Assembly (NCBI RefSeq): GCF_042242105.1
Contig: NC_092027.1
Span: 13,140,221 to 13,204,220, forward strand
Source of the DNA: Pempheris klunzingeri
Lineage: Eukaryota; Chordata; Actinopteri; Acropomatiformes; Pempheridae
Direction of reading: 5' to 3'
DNA length: 64,000 bases
In this document: positions 13,001 through 25,707 of the stretch, one piece after another
How positions within the stretch are numbered: position 1 is the first letter of the stretch
Layout of the letters: every line of letters begins with the position of its first letter
Notes under the pieces: model-generated
What the model was told of the DNA's origin: nothing
Database searches by the model: none
Seen by the model: the letters and a program-made list of their open reading frames with translations, nothing else
Translations under genes and position numbers: made by a program

Positions 13001-13742
13001 ATGCTAAACTTTTTGTGTGTGTAGAACGTTAATGGATATGTATTTTAATTATATTGTCATTTATTTGAGAGAATATTTATTTTGATTTACTTTAAAGTAG
13101 ATTTTACTAAATTAGTGAATTAGGAGGTTGCAGTCGCTTGCAAGAAAGTGCCTTAGTTTGATCAGTCAACTACTGTTTAATGAAAAAAATAATTCTATGT
13201 TTTGTTTCTTTTTTCCCACTGTACCAAACCATGACTTCAAAACCGAAGTGCAAACCGAACAGTAATTTTTGTGCATCTTGACGTCCTTAGTCTGTATCCT
13301 ATGTGTATGTGTCTGTGCATGTGCTGTGATGCTTATGCATTCATATCGCAGACAGAGTTGGAATAAACAATGCAATGCATATTTAATCATGCATGCAATA
13401 ATCTTCAAACCACCTCTGTGCTCCCCTGCCTCACTGTCTATCTTTTTGTATTTGTCTTTGTCTCTCCAGTATGGATGGGGGAGATGCAGAGTTTCTAAAG
13501 ACTGTGTCAGGGCTGGGATGCGAGGTCCACAGTTTTGATCCCAGCAACTCTAATGCATCTGGTGGTCACCTTGGCAACAGTTTGGAAAGTAACTATGGTG
13601 ATGGAGGCGTGGTCAGCCGGCACAAGATGTGGTTGGAGTGGCGAGCTCCAAGGAAGCGCAAGCACAAGACAAGAGGCAACCAGGGTAGTGTTTCTCAAAC
13701 ACTGGCAGACATCATGGCAGCTCTGGGACACCACACAGTAAG

Positions 13743-13776
<34 letters not shown>

Positions 13777-14573
13777 ACAAGCACACACATGCACTCACGC
13801 ACTCACAGAAAATTGGGGAAACAGTGCCAAACAAACATACCTTAGAGTCTTTTCGACCCAACATACCCAGAAAGCTCTCTTACTTGTACGTTCCCATAGC
13901 AACAGGGCTCTGCGCCATCCATGGCTACCATGGCAACAATTTAAGTGAGTGGATCACACACTGGCCCAGTTGCATCCTGCAGCCACAAGAGGGAACTACA
14001 TACCTACAGTTTTAGCATGTGCTGGTTGAAATGCTAAGTGGTCGAAGACATCCATTTATAAATATTCAGTAATGATTTTGATTTTCAAACATGTGACTCT
14101 ACCCATTAAGTCTATGATTACAAAGCAACAGGTATGTTATGGGAAACGGTAAGCCCACACAACACCTGTTTCTGTTGTACTTTTTATTTGTATTGTGAAT
14201 ATCTGATAATTACATTGTTCAGTCCTACAGGACAGTCTCTCTTTTCTATACTCTCTATTCTCTTTAGGTTCACTTCCTGTATGCTGACCTCCTCAGTGCT
14301 GAGTGGCGAGTTTTCCAGAACTGGATTGAATCGGGAACTGTGCAGAGCGTCCATTATCTTGTTGCCACAGTGCACCTGCAATGGGCAGGCTTTGAGGTAG
14401 GCGGGGCCGATGAGGAAGTGCTCCGCTATTGGTTCAGTGTCCTTCAGGGTCTCCAAGCTTCTGGACTCAAGCTGGTCCACAGCTCTGCAGGAGAGGGCCG
14501 CAGTGTCCTCAAACAGACAGTGGCAAATGGTCACAGCTCCTACACACTCAGCTGGATAAACACGAGGCGCTGA
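10099..14573 (+). CDS. METTL24-like methyltransferase, type II membrane or secreted
   Basis: Five exons, 10099-10428, 11401-11499, 12737-12873, 13470-13737 and 14268-14573, join in frame to 379 residues; human METTL24 is of similar length. Residues about 14-33 form a hydrophobic signal anchor after a short basic N terminus, followed by an acidic Glu-rich stretch. The family core is visible: a conserved W/C-rich segment (SPDWLLCAEDW, then CVAYSFSMDGGDAEF), the S-adenosylmethionine-type strand and acidic turn CEVHSFDPSN, then HFLYADLLSAEWRV, VHLQWAGFEVGG and a C-terminal SYTLSWINTR. The substrate of METTL24 is not known to me, so enzymatic activity is inferred from the fold. The gene sits between ahdc1 and wasf2, where human 1p36 has no METTL24; human METTL24 lies close to WASF1 on 6q21. 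A poly(A) signal AATAAA at 15339 suits this gene. Confidence 0.87.
12499..12552 (-). mobile_element. LINE 3' tail fragment
   Basis: On the minus strand this reads as a phrase ending in GGGGGATCAATAAAGTTTGG, the typical 3' end of fish non-LTR retrotransposons. Only the tail is present, in an intron of the METTL24-like gene. Confidence 0.5.
13742..13772. repeat. (AC)n microsatellite just after a splice donor
   Basis: AC array starting about 5 bases after the donor of exon 4 (exon end 13737) of the METTL24-like gene. Confidence 0.9.
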
Positions 14574-15344
14574 CAATCACACATGAATGGACATGTGTAC
14601 GCACCAGACACTGTGGATGGCCTCAAACAAGAAGGAGAAGGTCCAACTGAGAATAGCTGGTGGAGTTATGCTTTTCTTGCAATGAACTTTTTTCCTGTCA
14701 GATGCACAATTCTTACTGTGATGTCTCCCTCTAGTGGATGAAAGGATCTGCCTTTTTATGGCCCATGGAGGGAAATACTGCTGTGTCTATTGACGATACT
14801 GGCTAATTTGACCAAATATGGAGCATAATAGGGGCTTGCCGGTTTAACTGGCCAACAGTTATATAAAAATTAAATCTACAGATTTTGTTTCATCTATCTT
14901 GCAACATAAAAAAACACCAGATATATGTAAATTGCAGCTACAGCTGTCCGGCAGGTATCAACACATTTTCTTTTCTTTTTTTCTATGCACATGTTGTTGT
15001 TATTTTTAATGAATATCATATGTTATTATTATATCATACAGTGCGATCCCTTTTGCATTCATTTGATCCTGCTGTACTCTGAATGTAGATTCAGCAGAGT
15101 ATTTTAATGTATTTGGATGCATCTCTTTAGGCCTTCAAGTTCTTTCATGTGCAATATTTTTTACACTGAAGAGAGGCTTAAATTATAGCGAGACTGATAG
15201 TGCCTACTATGAAATATATATAGATATATATACTATAGAAATTCGTCCATGATACTGATGCATTTTTGCACTCTACTGTGTACTGTATAACAAAGAAGAA
15301 ACCACTGAAGACATGCTATAAATATCCATTAATACCACAATAAA
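14574..15344 (+). other. 3' UTR of the METTL24-like gene
   Basis: Non-coding, AT-rich, ending with a canonical AATAAA at 15339-15344. No other gene is visible. Confidence 0.6.
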
Positions 15345-16984
15345 ATACCAAAGTAAAGCCATAAACCCTTGACTGCACCTTTGTCTTTGGTCAACCCTCA
15401 TTATCTCTGGCAACAATAGGTTTTAAGATATATGTTATGTCGACATTTATGCCATCTGGCAAACACAGCGTTCTGCATTTTCTTTGATATGTAAATGATA
15501 CAAAAAGGGTGTTTGATTAATGTGGAATGAAAGGCGGTACATGAGCTAATTAATTGTCTCTTTTCCTATCTGGATAGCCTTGCACCCACCACATGCAAAT
15601 CTAGCCAAATCAACTTTTTCTTATGTGTATATGGAGGTACACAGTCACAACTCATTATTGTGTCCTCAAGAAAACAAAGATGGACATACAGGGTTGGATC
15701 ATGGCCCTGTGAAGCCCTTGTGCGCATGCCACCCCTAGATGTGTGTGCCACCTAACAGCTGAGTTTTAGGCTGATTGCTAATTAACTAGCAGCTAATTTG
15801 GCTTTTGCTGGCATTAATGGCAGCTATCTAATTCATTTCTCTTAACAAGCTGAAACATGTGGGCAGTTAGCAAGGGAAAATGGTCAGCTAGCCAAAATAA
15901 AGATCAGTCAAATAAGAAATGGTTTGCCAAATGATGATGCCCTTCATACTGTCCTGTTATGCAGAAAAAAATGCTCAGTTGTACAGATTTAACTGAGAAG
16001 CTCTTGAGCCCAGGAGTTGTGCTCGATATTTGCACCGAGGGGCAGGTCACGCTTTTAGCACTGAGATGCCCGCAGACCCTCGCACTGTAGATAGTGAGGG
16101 GCCTGGGGGCCCTAGTGGCCAACTCATTCTTTAAACGCCAAGGCACCTGGGGCCCTCACATTGTAGGTGCTGAGGGCAATGAGGGGTCTCAGGGGACCTC
16201 GTAGTTAGTTCACCCTATAAGCAGCTTGCACTGTGTGCATTGAGCGCCCTGGTGTTCAACTTCCTTTGGAAGTTTTGGGCCATGTGTGTGGCCTGAGGCT
16301 TGCATGTCCCCTGGCAATTCAAGACCCAGGGGAACTGGTCCTACTGGCCTGGTCCATAATCCAGCCTTGAGAATATAGCCTATATGGCAGAGTGGGCTGT
16401 ATAACAAATATAAAGATATTAATATAATTGTAATTTATGTAATAGCTTAGCTGGTCTTTAATGTATGAGTGTGTGTCCAATACATTTTAAGTGTACTAAC
16501 TCAACTACAGGGCTGCTTTTTCCTTTCGTGTTTGCATTTAATCCGTCAAGCAAAAGGTGGACGCAACAGCAGCACTGTACAGCAAAACTGTCTCATTGCA
16601 ACACTGAACAGGTTTTCTCAATACGACCATGCGTTCCTATTTTTGGATAAATCATTTAATCTTTGACCTGCCACTCCTCACATAAACCCGGTGTACTTCC
16701 ACTTTGCAGTGTGCACAGTCTGTACTGAGTTGAAGGATGCGCTGGGAGAGCTATTTAACCTCATAAGTGCTTCTCTGCACGGTGAGCTCTTTACGCTTTA
16801 AGGCCAATGCCAGTCATTCCTCGGACGCGTTCCAACTCGCTGAAGCGTACGCAGGAATGTGCCTCTGCCTCCACCCTCCGTTACGCAAATTACGGACACA
16901 TGTTTGCCACTAAGTCAGGGCGGAGTTGCGCTTTTTACGTTGAAATTTCCACATCCTGTTCTCAGCGAAAATAAGCGACAGGCG
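15345..16984. other. Intergenic stretch before wasf2
   Basis: No gene is seen. Most of it is AT-rich unique sequence; 16035-16260 holds a decayed GC-rich repeat described separately, and the last few hundred bases rise in GC toward the wasf2 promoter. Confidence 0.5.
16035..16260. repeat. Diverged tandem repeat, period about 72-76 bp
   Basis: The phrase CTCGCACTGTAGATAGTGAGG (about 16078) recurs in altered form as CTCACATTGTAGGTGCTGAGG (about 16154) and CTTGCACTGTGTGCATTGAGC (about 16226), with a weaker unit upstream (TTTTAGCACTGAGATGCCC). The units are imperfect, so this is an old array or a fragment of an internally repeated element. Confidence 0.4.
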
Positions 16985-17168
16985 CAGCAGCCAATCAACT
17001 TTGAGGAACTCAAGCGCTCGACCAATCAGAAGTTCACAATCACGGGACTCGTGCGGTCCGTGTAGCTCGTTCGTTTACTGTAACAGCCCAACATTTCTTG
17101 TGGAAATCTTGAGACAGGACAACAACCTGGTTGTATAGAGAGAGAGTCCACAGTTGCCAGTTTTGACG
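16985..17168 (+). promoter_or_regulatory. wasf2: wasf2 promoter and non-coding first exon
   Basis: Two CCAAT boxes in forward orientation, at 16991 and 17022, precede a likely start region in a locally GC-rich stretch. A leader exon ends at 17168 before a consensus donor GTAAGTAAAG. The next exon (from 18516) holds the start codon, matching the non-coding first exon usual for WASF genes. No TATA box is obvious. Confidence 0.55.
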
Positions 17169-18546
17169 GTAAGTAAAGTATGTTTGGTCAGCGCTGTTTT
17201 CATAAAGTGAAGGGTGTAAACATATATCTTGTTTGGCTGTTCCTTCGAGATAAGAGGCGCCTACAAGTTACTTCCTGCTCTGACAAGGCCGAGATCCCAA
17301 GTTACATTTTAGCCCATTTTAGCTTGTGTTGTGGGCGGAAAACTGTAACGTCTCCAACTGTTTTGTTCTTTTGCTGTCACTTATCCGGATAAAGGTTGAG
17401 AATTTATCCAAAATATTACACCTATTAGTAAATCCTCCATAATTTCAGTTTGACAGAGCGGCTTTACTGTCACTTCACTGCCGAACACACCAGCAGCCAC
17501 ACAGTGTGGAGCCGCATTTCAAATGGACACAGCTGTAACAAGCTGGACTTTTCATGAAGGAACTGATAAAGCTGACACATTTGCTGTGTGAAAGTGAGCT
17601 TGAACAATGTGCCTGTACACTGAGGGAAAAGTGCACATTTGTGTCATGACCTCACCGTTTCCAGAAGTTGGTGCTCACATGAAAAACTTGTAATTAGGCA
17701 ACCAGAATGGGGAATAGGAGCCACTGCAGGGTATACTTACAGTAAGCTAAAGTCTTGGTAGCAGGGAGAGTCTGCAGGCACTGCAGATCTCTGAGCGCCT
17801 GTGGGAGTTGTCATTTTCTGAACAGATTCCATATGGTACTGCAGAGTTACTGCTCTGTGTGGGGAGATTACATTAATATACACTGACTACAAAAAACTAC
17901 TTTACACCACTGGAAATCTAATTGTGCAGAAATCATTAATCCACCGTTTTCTTTCTCCCTTTTTTATGTAGAATTGAACTTGAAGTTTCACATCACATGC
18001 GAGGGTGCTGAGTGGAGCAAAGCTTTAGTTTTTAGCTTTGGCTTGAGTTTTACTTCTGCTTTAGCTTGGTCTGACCTAATTTTATTTATACATGTGTGTC
18101 TGGGTGTGAGATGAGCATGTGACTTATTCCGGGATGGAGGTTACTGCAAAAAGTCATAGACCCAGATACTCATCATACTTTCCCAGAACCCAATTTGATG
18201 TCTTGACATTTCTTATTTTGTCCAACCAACAGTCTAAACCCCAAATAGATTTAATTTACTGTGATAGAAAATAAGCCCAGGTGTTATGCAAATCCTCACA
18301 TTTGAGCAGCTGGGACCGGTCATTGTTTGGCATTTTTTGCAAGACAAATTACTCAAAATGATTAATACATTATCAAAATGGTTGTCACGTATTTGCCATT
18401 AGACTAGACTTATCACTATCACAGCTGAATGTGATACATGATAATACATCTCACTTCTGTCCCTGTATGTTTGTATGTCTTTGGCTCACATGACTCACCG
18501 GTTTTTCCCCATCAGGGTTGGGCCCCCCTACCCAGAACACCCCACC

Positions 18547-21500
18547 ATGCCTCTGGTAACGAGGAATATAGAGCCGCGGCACGTGTGTCGTCAGACCATC
18601 CCTTCCAACATCCGCAGCGAGCTAGAATGTGTCACCAATATCAGTCTGGCCAACATCATCCGCCAGCTGGGCAGCCTCAGTGAGTGTCTGCTGTGTGTGG
18701 TTGGGTGTCATTGTATCTGTCAGTAAAATATGGTGTGAATAGTTAATAACACAAGTCAAATGATGATATAAGAGGGTATTTTCACGTTTATGCAACGTTT
18801 TATACAAATCTAGTTGTAAACATACATTCATTGTACATATGTGAGACAAATATTGCAATCAGTACAAATCATAAACATGTGTATGTGTGTAGGCAAGTAT
18901 GCAGAGGATGTGTTTGGGGAGCTGTTTACTCAGGCTGGAGCATTTGCGATCAGGGTACACACACTGGGAGAAAGAGTGGATCGTCTGCAGGTTAAAGTCA
19001 CCCAGCTGGACCCCAAAGAAGAGGAGGGTAAGTGCTCCCAAATGTCACTGTTGCTACTTGGGTGGGAATCAGAGTAGTTTGTTAGTTTGAATACGGCTAG
19101 ATATAACATAAAATGTGAAATTTTCAGTTCTTTCATTTACACTTTACAATTACAGTCCAAAATTAAAATGACTTTGCCATTAATTCCTTTTCCCCTTTAG
19201 CACAGTAAATATTCAATAACGTTCTCTGTGTTTTATCTGTCTGTTTCCCTCTCAGTTTCTCTACAGGCCATCACTACCCGTAAGGCTTTCCGAAGCAGTC
19301 TGACCCAGGACCAGCAGCTGTTCACCAGACCGTCTCTGCCAATGCCTGTACAGGACACCTACTTGACCTGTAATCCGCCCCCGCCACTCAACTACCTCAG
19401 CCAATACCGGTACAGCACAGCAGATGCACGGTTACACATCCATAGCTCATATTTCTTCACTGGAGCATAACAGCAGCAAGTAATAATGAGAACATGTGCA
19501 CACATGGAAACGTTGTATGCACATGAAACCACATGCATGCTATATTTTTGCTATGACTGTCTATACATTATTGAAGCTCACGTGCAGAACTCTGTGCCGT
19601 TGTTCATTAGTGTGTGAAAGTGTGAACATTTGATATGTTTTTGTAATGAATAATTGTAAAAATATTGACAAAACTCACTAAACACGCACACACTTGATGG
19701 CAAATGGGACTGAATTCATGATAAACATAAGTGTCTCTACTTGTATGTATACTCATCAATTGAATCAAAGCAGCTCTGAAGAAACTGGGAAGATCTATAG
19801 TCATACGTGTCTCAACCCAGCTGATGCATATCAGTGAGATCTTGAATAGAAATTATGCAGGAGCCATGACATGTCATCGGAAGTATGATTAATTAGAAAC
19901 AGTGGCTTCAGTGATAAGCCAAGAGTTTAAGCTTGTCCAATTATGTTATAAAGACTCTCTTTGACTGGTTTGAATGTTAAAGTGGTTTTAATTTAAATGA
20001 GACCTTTACACAATATGGCACATTTGTTCACTTTTTGCATTGTAGCTAAGGGACTGCCTGTTTATAAAAAGCTAAGAAGAAAAGCTTCATAGCTTGTTAT
20101 GTTATATGATATATTGACTCATTATGTTTGTGGACACAAGGTAACAAAGTGTAGCTGATACCCAAATGTAATCATAATGTTTATAAATGGTTGTCTACAG
20201 GGATGATGGAAAGGAGGCCCTGAAGTTTTACACCGATCCCTCTTACTTCTTTGACCTTTGGAAGGAGAAGATGCTGCAGGACACCAAGGACATCATGAAG
20301 GAGAAACGCAAGCACAGAGTGAGACACTCAAATAATGAACACAAGTGGACAATATTGGTCACAACACTCCATGACTGACTCCTTTTTCCCCACTGTTTCC
20401 TTTCTGAGTAGAAGGAGAAGAAAGACCATCTGAACCAACGGACGCTCAATCCGCGAAAGATCAAGACCAGGAAGGAGGAATGGGAACGCCGTAAGATGGG
20501 GGAGGAGTTTATGGTGCCAAAGAATGACTTGATGTAAGTTGAAAGTGAGGTTGATGAAGTCTGTGTTGGTGCAGAGATGGGGTCACCCTCGGGCCCAAGG
20601 GCCTTTTGAAAGTGTTTCAGCAAAAAGCAAAAAATAATGACTTGGTGAATTATTTCTCTCTTTAGTTCACACAGTAAAAGTGCAGAATGGGCACTGACAT
20701 TGTAAATTCCATTGCTCCCCTGTCTTATCAGCCAGTCTGTACTCAGTGATATGGGTGGGATGTCCTGTGTCTCAATGTTCTCGGGGGGTTGGGTGTGGGG
20801 CTAGCTGTCGTTGGATAATTCCTGTAAACAAATGTGTGAGTCACACCATAGGGCTGATTATTTTAATTCTGTTGTGTATGATGTATAATAATGACTGTAA
20901 ACATGTAAAATGAGCTTAAACATGCAGAAATAATGTATCCTGGTGCATTAAAAGAGCAAACTGGAGTCAGATGAGGAAGTTGTTATGAAGGACAAGCTAA
21001 TCTCTTACTGCTTTGTACGTGACTGCAGTTTGTGTTATTTCAATAGCTGTGGGAACCAGTCACCACAAATGTAAATGTCACTATTTGTGTCTGCTGCCTT
21101 TGATGCATTTTCGATACATCCTCCTTTCAGGGTAATTTCTCATAAACAAATAAGCACAGTACAACATCCACCTCTGATTATTAGGTCTGTAACTGCTGGG
21201 TATGGTTTATGAAGGTCATCTGCAAGTCCAGGCTTCAGAGAACAGACATTACACACTGTATTTGATGTCTTTTTAAATTTTGTTTTAAGGAATTCTTCTG
21301 AGGGTCTGAATGGCAGCATTGGATCTGGAGAGGGCTTCAATTCTGAAGGCCTGGAGCAGAGCACCGGCTCTTACGCTTATGATTCCGGCTCTCCTCTCCC
21401 TCCACCTGGCGCGGATGACTTTCTGCCTCCTCCACCTCCAGACATGGCGTAAGTAGCATCTTGCACATAAAAGCGCACATGTGCTGCAAACACACTACCG

Positions 21501-23425
21501 TCCCTGCCATCACATGCTGAATGAAGAGCTACACACGTGCACTGCAATCCTAATATCCTCTAAAGAGTAAATGGTTCTTCGGTAGCAAAAGAGATTCTAA
21601 ACCTGCTGTTCACTTTCAGTCTGGGATTCTTTAATGGACATGAGCTGCTGAGATTGCAGCTGCAAAGAAAATTAAGGCTGATGGAGGCAAATGATGCGTC
21701 CATTTTCTAATTTATCCTCCTCCTCACTTTCAGGTATAATGATGGACAGTACGGAGCACCGACCCAGAAACGTGTCAGCGTGTTGAGTCCAAACCACCCA
21801 CCTCCAGCTCCCCCCATGGCCTCTTCCCCGCCCAGCTCTCGCCCCAACCTCGCCCCTCCCCCCGCACCTCCTCCCCCACCTCCACCCTCTGGTTTCGGGG
21901 CCCCCCCACCTCCGCCTGGCTTCGACACCCCACCTTCCCCTCCTCCGCCCTCCTCCTCTCCCAACGCCTATCCCTCCCCACCCGCTCCCCCTCCCCCACC
22001 TGCTATATCCTCTGTTTCTCCTCCTCCTCCACCGCCTATGCCTGCAGGTGGTGGTCCACCACCACCTCCTCCTCCTCCACCTCCACCTGGCCCTCCTCCC
22101 TTATCCATGGATAACCCTGCTCCTCCTCCTCCCTCTGGTGGTGGGGGGGCACCCAGCTCTGCTCCCAAACCTCAGCCAGAGCCTGCTGGTGACGCTCGTA
22201 GTGACCTCCTGCAGGCCATCCGACAAGGTAAGACACTACAGGAAGCAGATCGATATGAAATTGATATTTACAATCCCCACTGCTGCCCCACTTCACTGGC
22301 TGAATAAAGAATGAAATCAGTGACGAAGGTAAAAGACTCTAACAGCACAGTATAAACACTGATTACAGTATTCTTGGCATCAGTTTAACTTCATCAGTCA
22401 TTGTTTTTTGACAAGAGTTTCATCGAGCATTAACATTACTCAAGTGTGATAATATTTTCTTGCTATCTTACTATTACATAATTTATTTAATCTACTCACT
22501 GTGGTAAAACACAACATGAGAGAGTGCACTTCACAGGGATTTCACTATGTTGCTGATGGATTAGGGTACAGTGGTTGAAACTAATCAAGTACATGTTCAC
22601 AAGCACTATACTTAAGTACTTTTCTAAGGCACCTGCCTTTCAATTTTATGCTGCTTTATACTTCAAGTCCACTACATTTCAGAGGCAAATGTGTTATGTA
22701 ATTTTCACTAATTTTACATTTACTAGATACTTCAGAAGCTCAGGTTTGGGACTTTTTGTTATAGGCTGCTTCCACTGCCACACACCCTTTTAGCCAATTG
22801 ACATTAACACAAACACACAACTTCACAGACACACAAATATACAAAATTTCTGGTTGCAACATTAAATCGCTTTACACATTAAGGCATCAGTAATGCTCAT
22901 TCAATAATATAATTTCGGCAATAATGCTGCATATTCCTGAGTGTGCATGACATACAAAATAGTGCCATTGCTGATCAAAAGTTCCACGGGTTTCCTTAAT
23001 TACATTTCGCTAATGATAATTATCTATTTTTCCCTAAAATAAGATGCTCAATGCAGAACTTTTACTACAAGAAGAAGAAAGTTCACCCACCTGCCAGCTC
23101 CTTGATTACCATAAGATATAGTGTAGTAATTAATCATCACAATGCCTTTAACTGAACAGGCTGAATTGCCTATTGATGTATCACAGTGTGTCTCTGAATA
23201 CAGTGATGCTGCTTGTTGTCATGCGCACACACACTCACTGCAACTGTCCTCACTAACTCCCTTTTAGGTTTCAACCTGCGTAAGGTGGAGGCGCAGCGGG
23301 AGCAAGAGAAGAGGGATCACTTTGGCAACGACGTGGCTGCCATCCTGTCCCGTCGTATCGCTGTGGAGTGCAGCGACAGCGAGGACGACTCTTCAGAGTT
23401 TGATGATGACGAGTGGTCCGATTGA
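18547..23425 (+). CDS. wasf2: Wave2 (WASF2), WAVE complex actin nucleation factor
   Basis: Eight coding exons (18547-18679, 18893-19027, 19256-19409, 20201-20318, 20412-20533, 21290-21448, 21734-22227, 23268-23425) give 490 residues against about 498 in human. The N-terminal WAVE homology domain begins [17 protein letters not shown] and runs to about residue 170, where it would bind Abi and HSPC300/Brk1. A basic region rich in Lys and Arg follows. Residues about 280-430 are an extreme proline-rich region for profilin and SH3 partners. The C-terminal VCA has the WH2 helix [18 protein letters not shown] split across the last intron, the central helix, and an acidic tail ending DDDEWSD with the Trp that contacts Arp2/3. 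Rac-driven lamellipodial actin branching is the family role. The choice of WASF2 rather than WASF1 or WASF3 rests on sequence recall and on neighbours ahdc1 and gpr3. Confidence 0.95.
22570..22745. mobile_element. Teleost AGTGGT-end repeat, opposite-facing copy
   Basis: ACAGTGGTTGAAACTAATCA, TACTTAAGTACTTTT and TATACTTCAAGTCCACTACA match the other end of the same fish repeat seen at 9177. The fragment lies in the last wasf2 intron and is non-coding. Confidence 0.6.
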
Positions 23426-24583
23426 TCGCCATCCCTTCTCACCTTCACTTCCACTTCGGTATCTTTAATCAGCTGCAAACAGCATCAGCGCATTTCCATT
23501 CAGATTACATTCTTACGGTCCCTGTTTCTGTGTGTCTGTCAGATTTTGAGCGTATGTGAACATAGTATGTAAAGGTGACCTTTTACAAATCACATTCCTC
23601 GACCCATTTATTTCTATTTATCTAGAATTATTCAGATCAGAGGTGCAGAAGTCCAAAGATTGATCAAATTGCCTGTTTGAAAGTGCCTGTTTGAATCAGA
23701 TGACCTTTGCTGCTGGCAAAATATCTGACTGTATCTGCTTTATTTTATTACAGCAAAGGACAATAGAGAGGGAGTACACACATACACACACACACACACA
23801 TACACACAAACACACATGCACACAACCTCTTCCACACACACTGTTTTTGCCTGTACTCAATGGAGAGGCACAAGGTGCTGACGTCAAAACATTTTCGCTC
23901 ATAGATTAATAGATTACCTGATATAGGTGTAAAGTTTATATAACATAATGAATCATATCTACTAAAGATGAATCCCTTTATATCCCTTTAAAGCACAACT
24001 TCTATCTATTTTCCTTTACTCTCTTTTGTATTATTTTTTGTGTGGTTGTCATGGGAACAGTCGACTTGTGGATGAGACAAGGTTGTAGCTTATAAACAAA
24101 TTCATGAATGAATTCTTCAGTGTGATAGAGGAAGTACTGGATCATGGCAGACACCTGGGGTGTTTGATGAGATCACCATACCGAACATATGCAGACATTT
24201 AAGACAGTTATCATGATTCTTTTTGTATTGTGCGTCGGCTCTTTTACGTGTTTTTGAACTAGGCTCCAATGCTTTAATCACTGTATAGAATCGGGCACTT
24301 CCGCTGCCTGGTAAGTGCCTTTTTATGCTACGTTTCAGTGTCAGTGCAGGTTTATTTTGGTTATCCACACTGGTCACTGATCAGCTTCCACCAAGAATAT
24401 CAGGAACTGTCACTGAGTCAAATGTAGAACTGATGGATGTTTAGTGTGGACCACATATTGTTCAAGTGCCTTTTTATTTTAAATCTGCCTGTGTTAAAGC
24501 ACAATCAACACAGCATGCCTAGCCAAAGTTCTGCTTCACCTGCCTTAAATTTCCAAATGATTATAGTTACCCTAACCCAATAA
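23426..24583 (+). other. wasf2: wasf2 3' UTR
   Basis: Non-coding stretch with a short (CA)n array near 23786 and a canonical AATAAA at 24578-24583. A perfect TGACGTCA palindrome occurs at 23879. Confidence 0.6.
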
Positions 24584-25707
24584 AGAGAGTGAAGTACAGT
24601 GATTGTTTAGATGTCTTTTCTGTGAGAATGAATTGCGTGTATGCTGTGATCGGTTGAACACCAAGTAGCCAAGAATATTCAAGTTTTGGCATGAGACTCG
24701 CCATGCTTTACCCATGACTCATTCTCCTCGTGTCACTGCTGGAGCCCTTTCCACAGTGCCTGGTGCTGACTGTGTAGGGAGTGCGAAAATGAATCAGCTT
24801 GAAAAAAAAGTTTAGAAACTGAGTGGGAGGAGAAAAAAACCTTTTGCATAATCACTTTAACCTCATACCAAGGCTGCTTTGTAGGATTTAGAAGGACACA
24901 GTGGGTACAGAGTGATGGTAATACCGAAGATAGCTTTAGTCACCAAATAATTTAGGATACAGGAATAGAAAGCAGCAGTAATTGAGTTAAAGAGTGAGAG
25001 GTAGAGAGTGAGAGAGAGAGAGAGAGTGAGAGAGAGAGAGAGACAAACACAAACACACTAAAAGCCTCGGCAACAGTGAAGAGAAGAGTGCTGACATCAC
25101 GCAGTAGAAAAACGCATATTTATTATTCATCAGTATAAAATATTCATTCATTTTAAAAAGGCTGTGCAACACGAACATATAGTCAGTACCTTTCAAAGTG
25201 CCTTTAACATTAGTGCAAAATAGAATCTCAAAAATCTAGAACATTGTGTATTCTAGACATTCAAGTAAATAAAATTGGGCTTTGGGTCACATGTCATTTC
25301 ATTGTGATTAGGTTTACATTTAAAACCAATCCTGTTCTCTTGTCTTAAAGTGCCAATGGGCATTAAATCCACTTTTTTTTTTTTCCGTTGTTGTTGTACA
25401 TAGCGTCCCTGTGATTGTGTCAGTCTGGGGATCCAGTGGATCTACAATTGACTGCGGATGAGGCACAAAGTACATACGAGACAGTATGTTTAGTCTTTAG
25501 TCCCAAAATGGCAGCCAGCCAGGACAGTTCAGTACATTCTGATTTTCAGAAGGACTTCATCAAGTGCTGTTTGCATGTGTGGGAGTATGTGTGTGAGCAA
25601 GACTTCACGTTCTGGATCTGGAGGATAGTCAATGTGGCTTGGCACACAAACAGTGATATGTCTGGCATAGATTGCGTAGTGGTTTGAGTCTGGCTAGGTT
25701 TGGCAGT
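24584..25707 (-). other. gpr3: Region between wasf2 and gpr3; gpr3 3' UTR
   Basis: wasf2 and gpr3 converge here. A (GA)n array occupies about 24998-25042. On the minus strand a TTTATT at about 25120 would give an AATAAA for gpr3, making its 3' UTR about 590 bases. No other gene is visible. Confidence 0.45.

Noticed and set aside
21707-22296. Glycine-rich minus-strand ORFs
   Set aside because: Antisense shadow of the proline-rich wasf2 exon.
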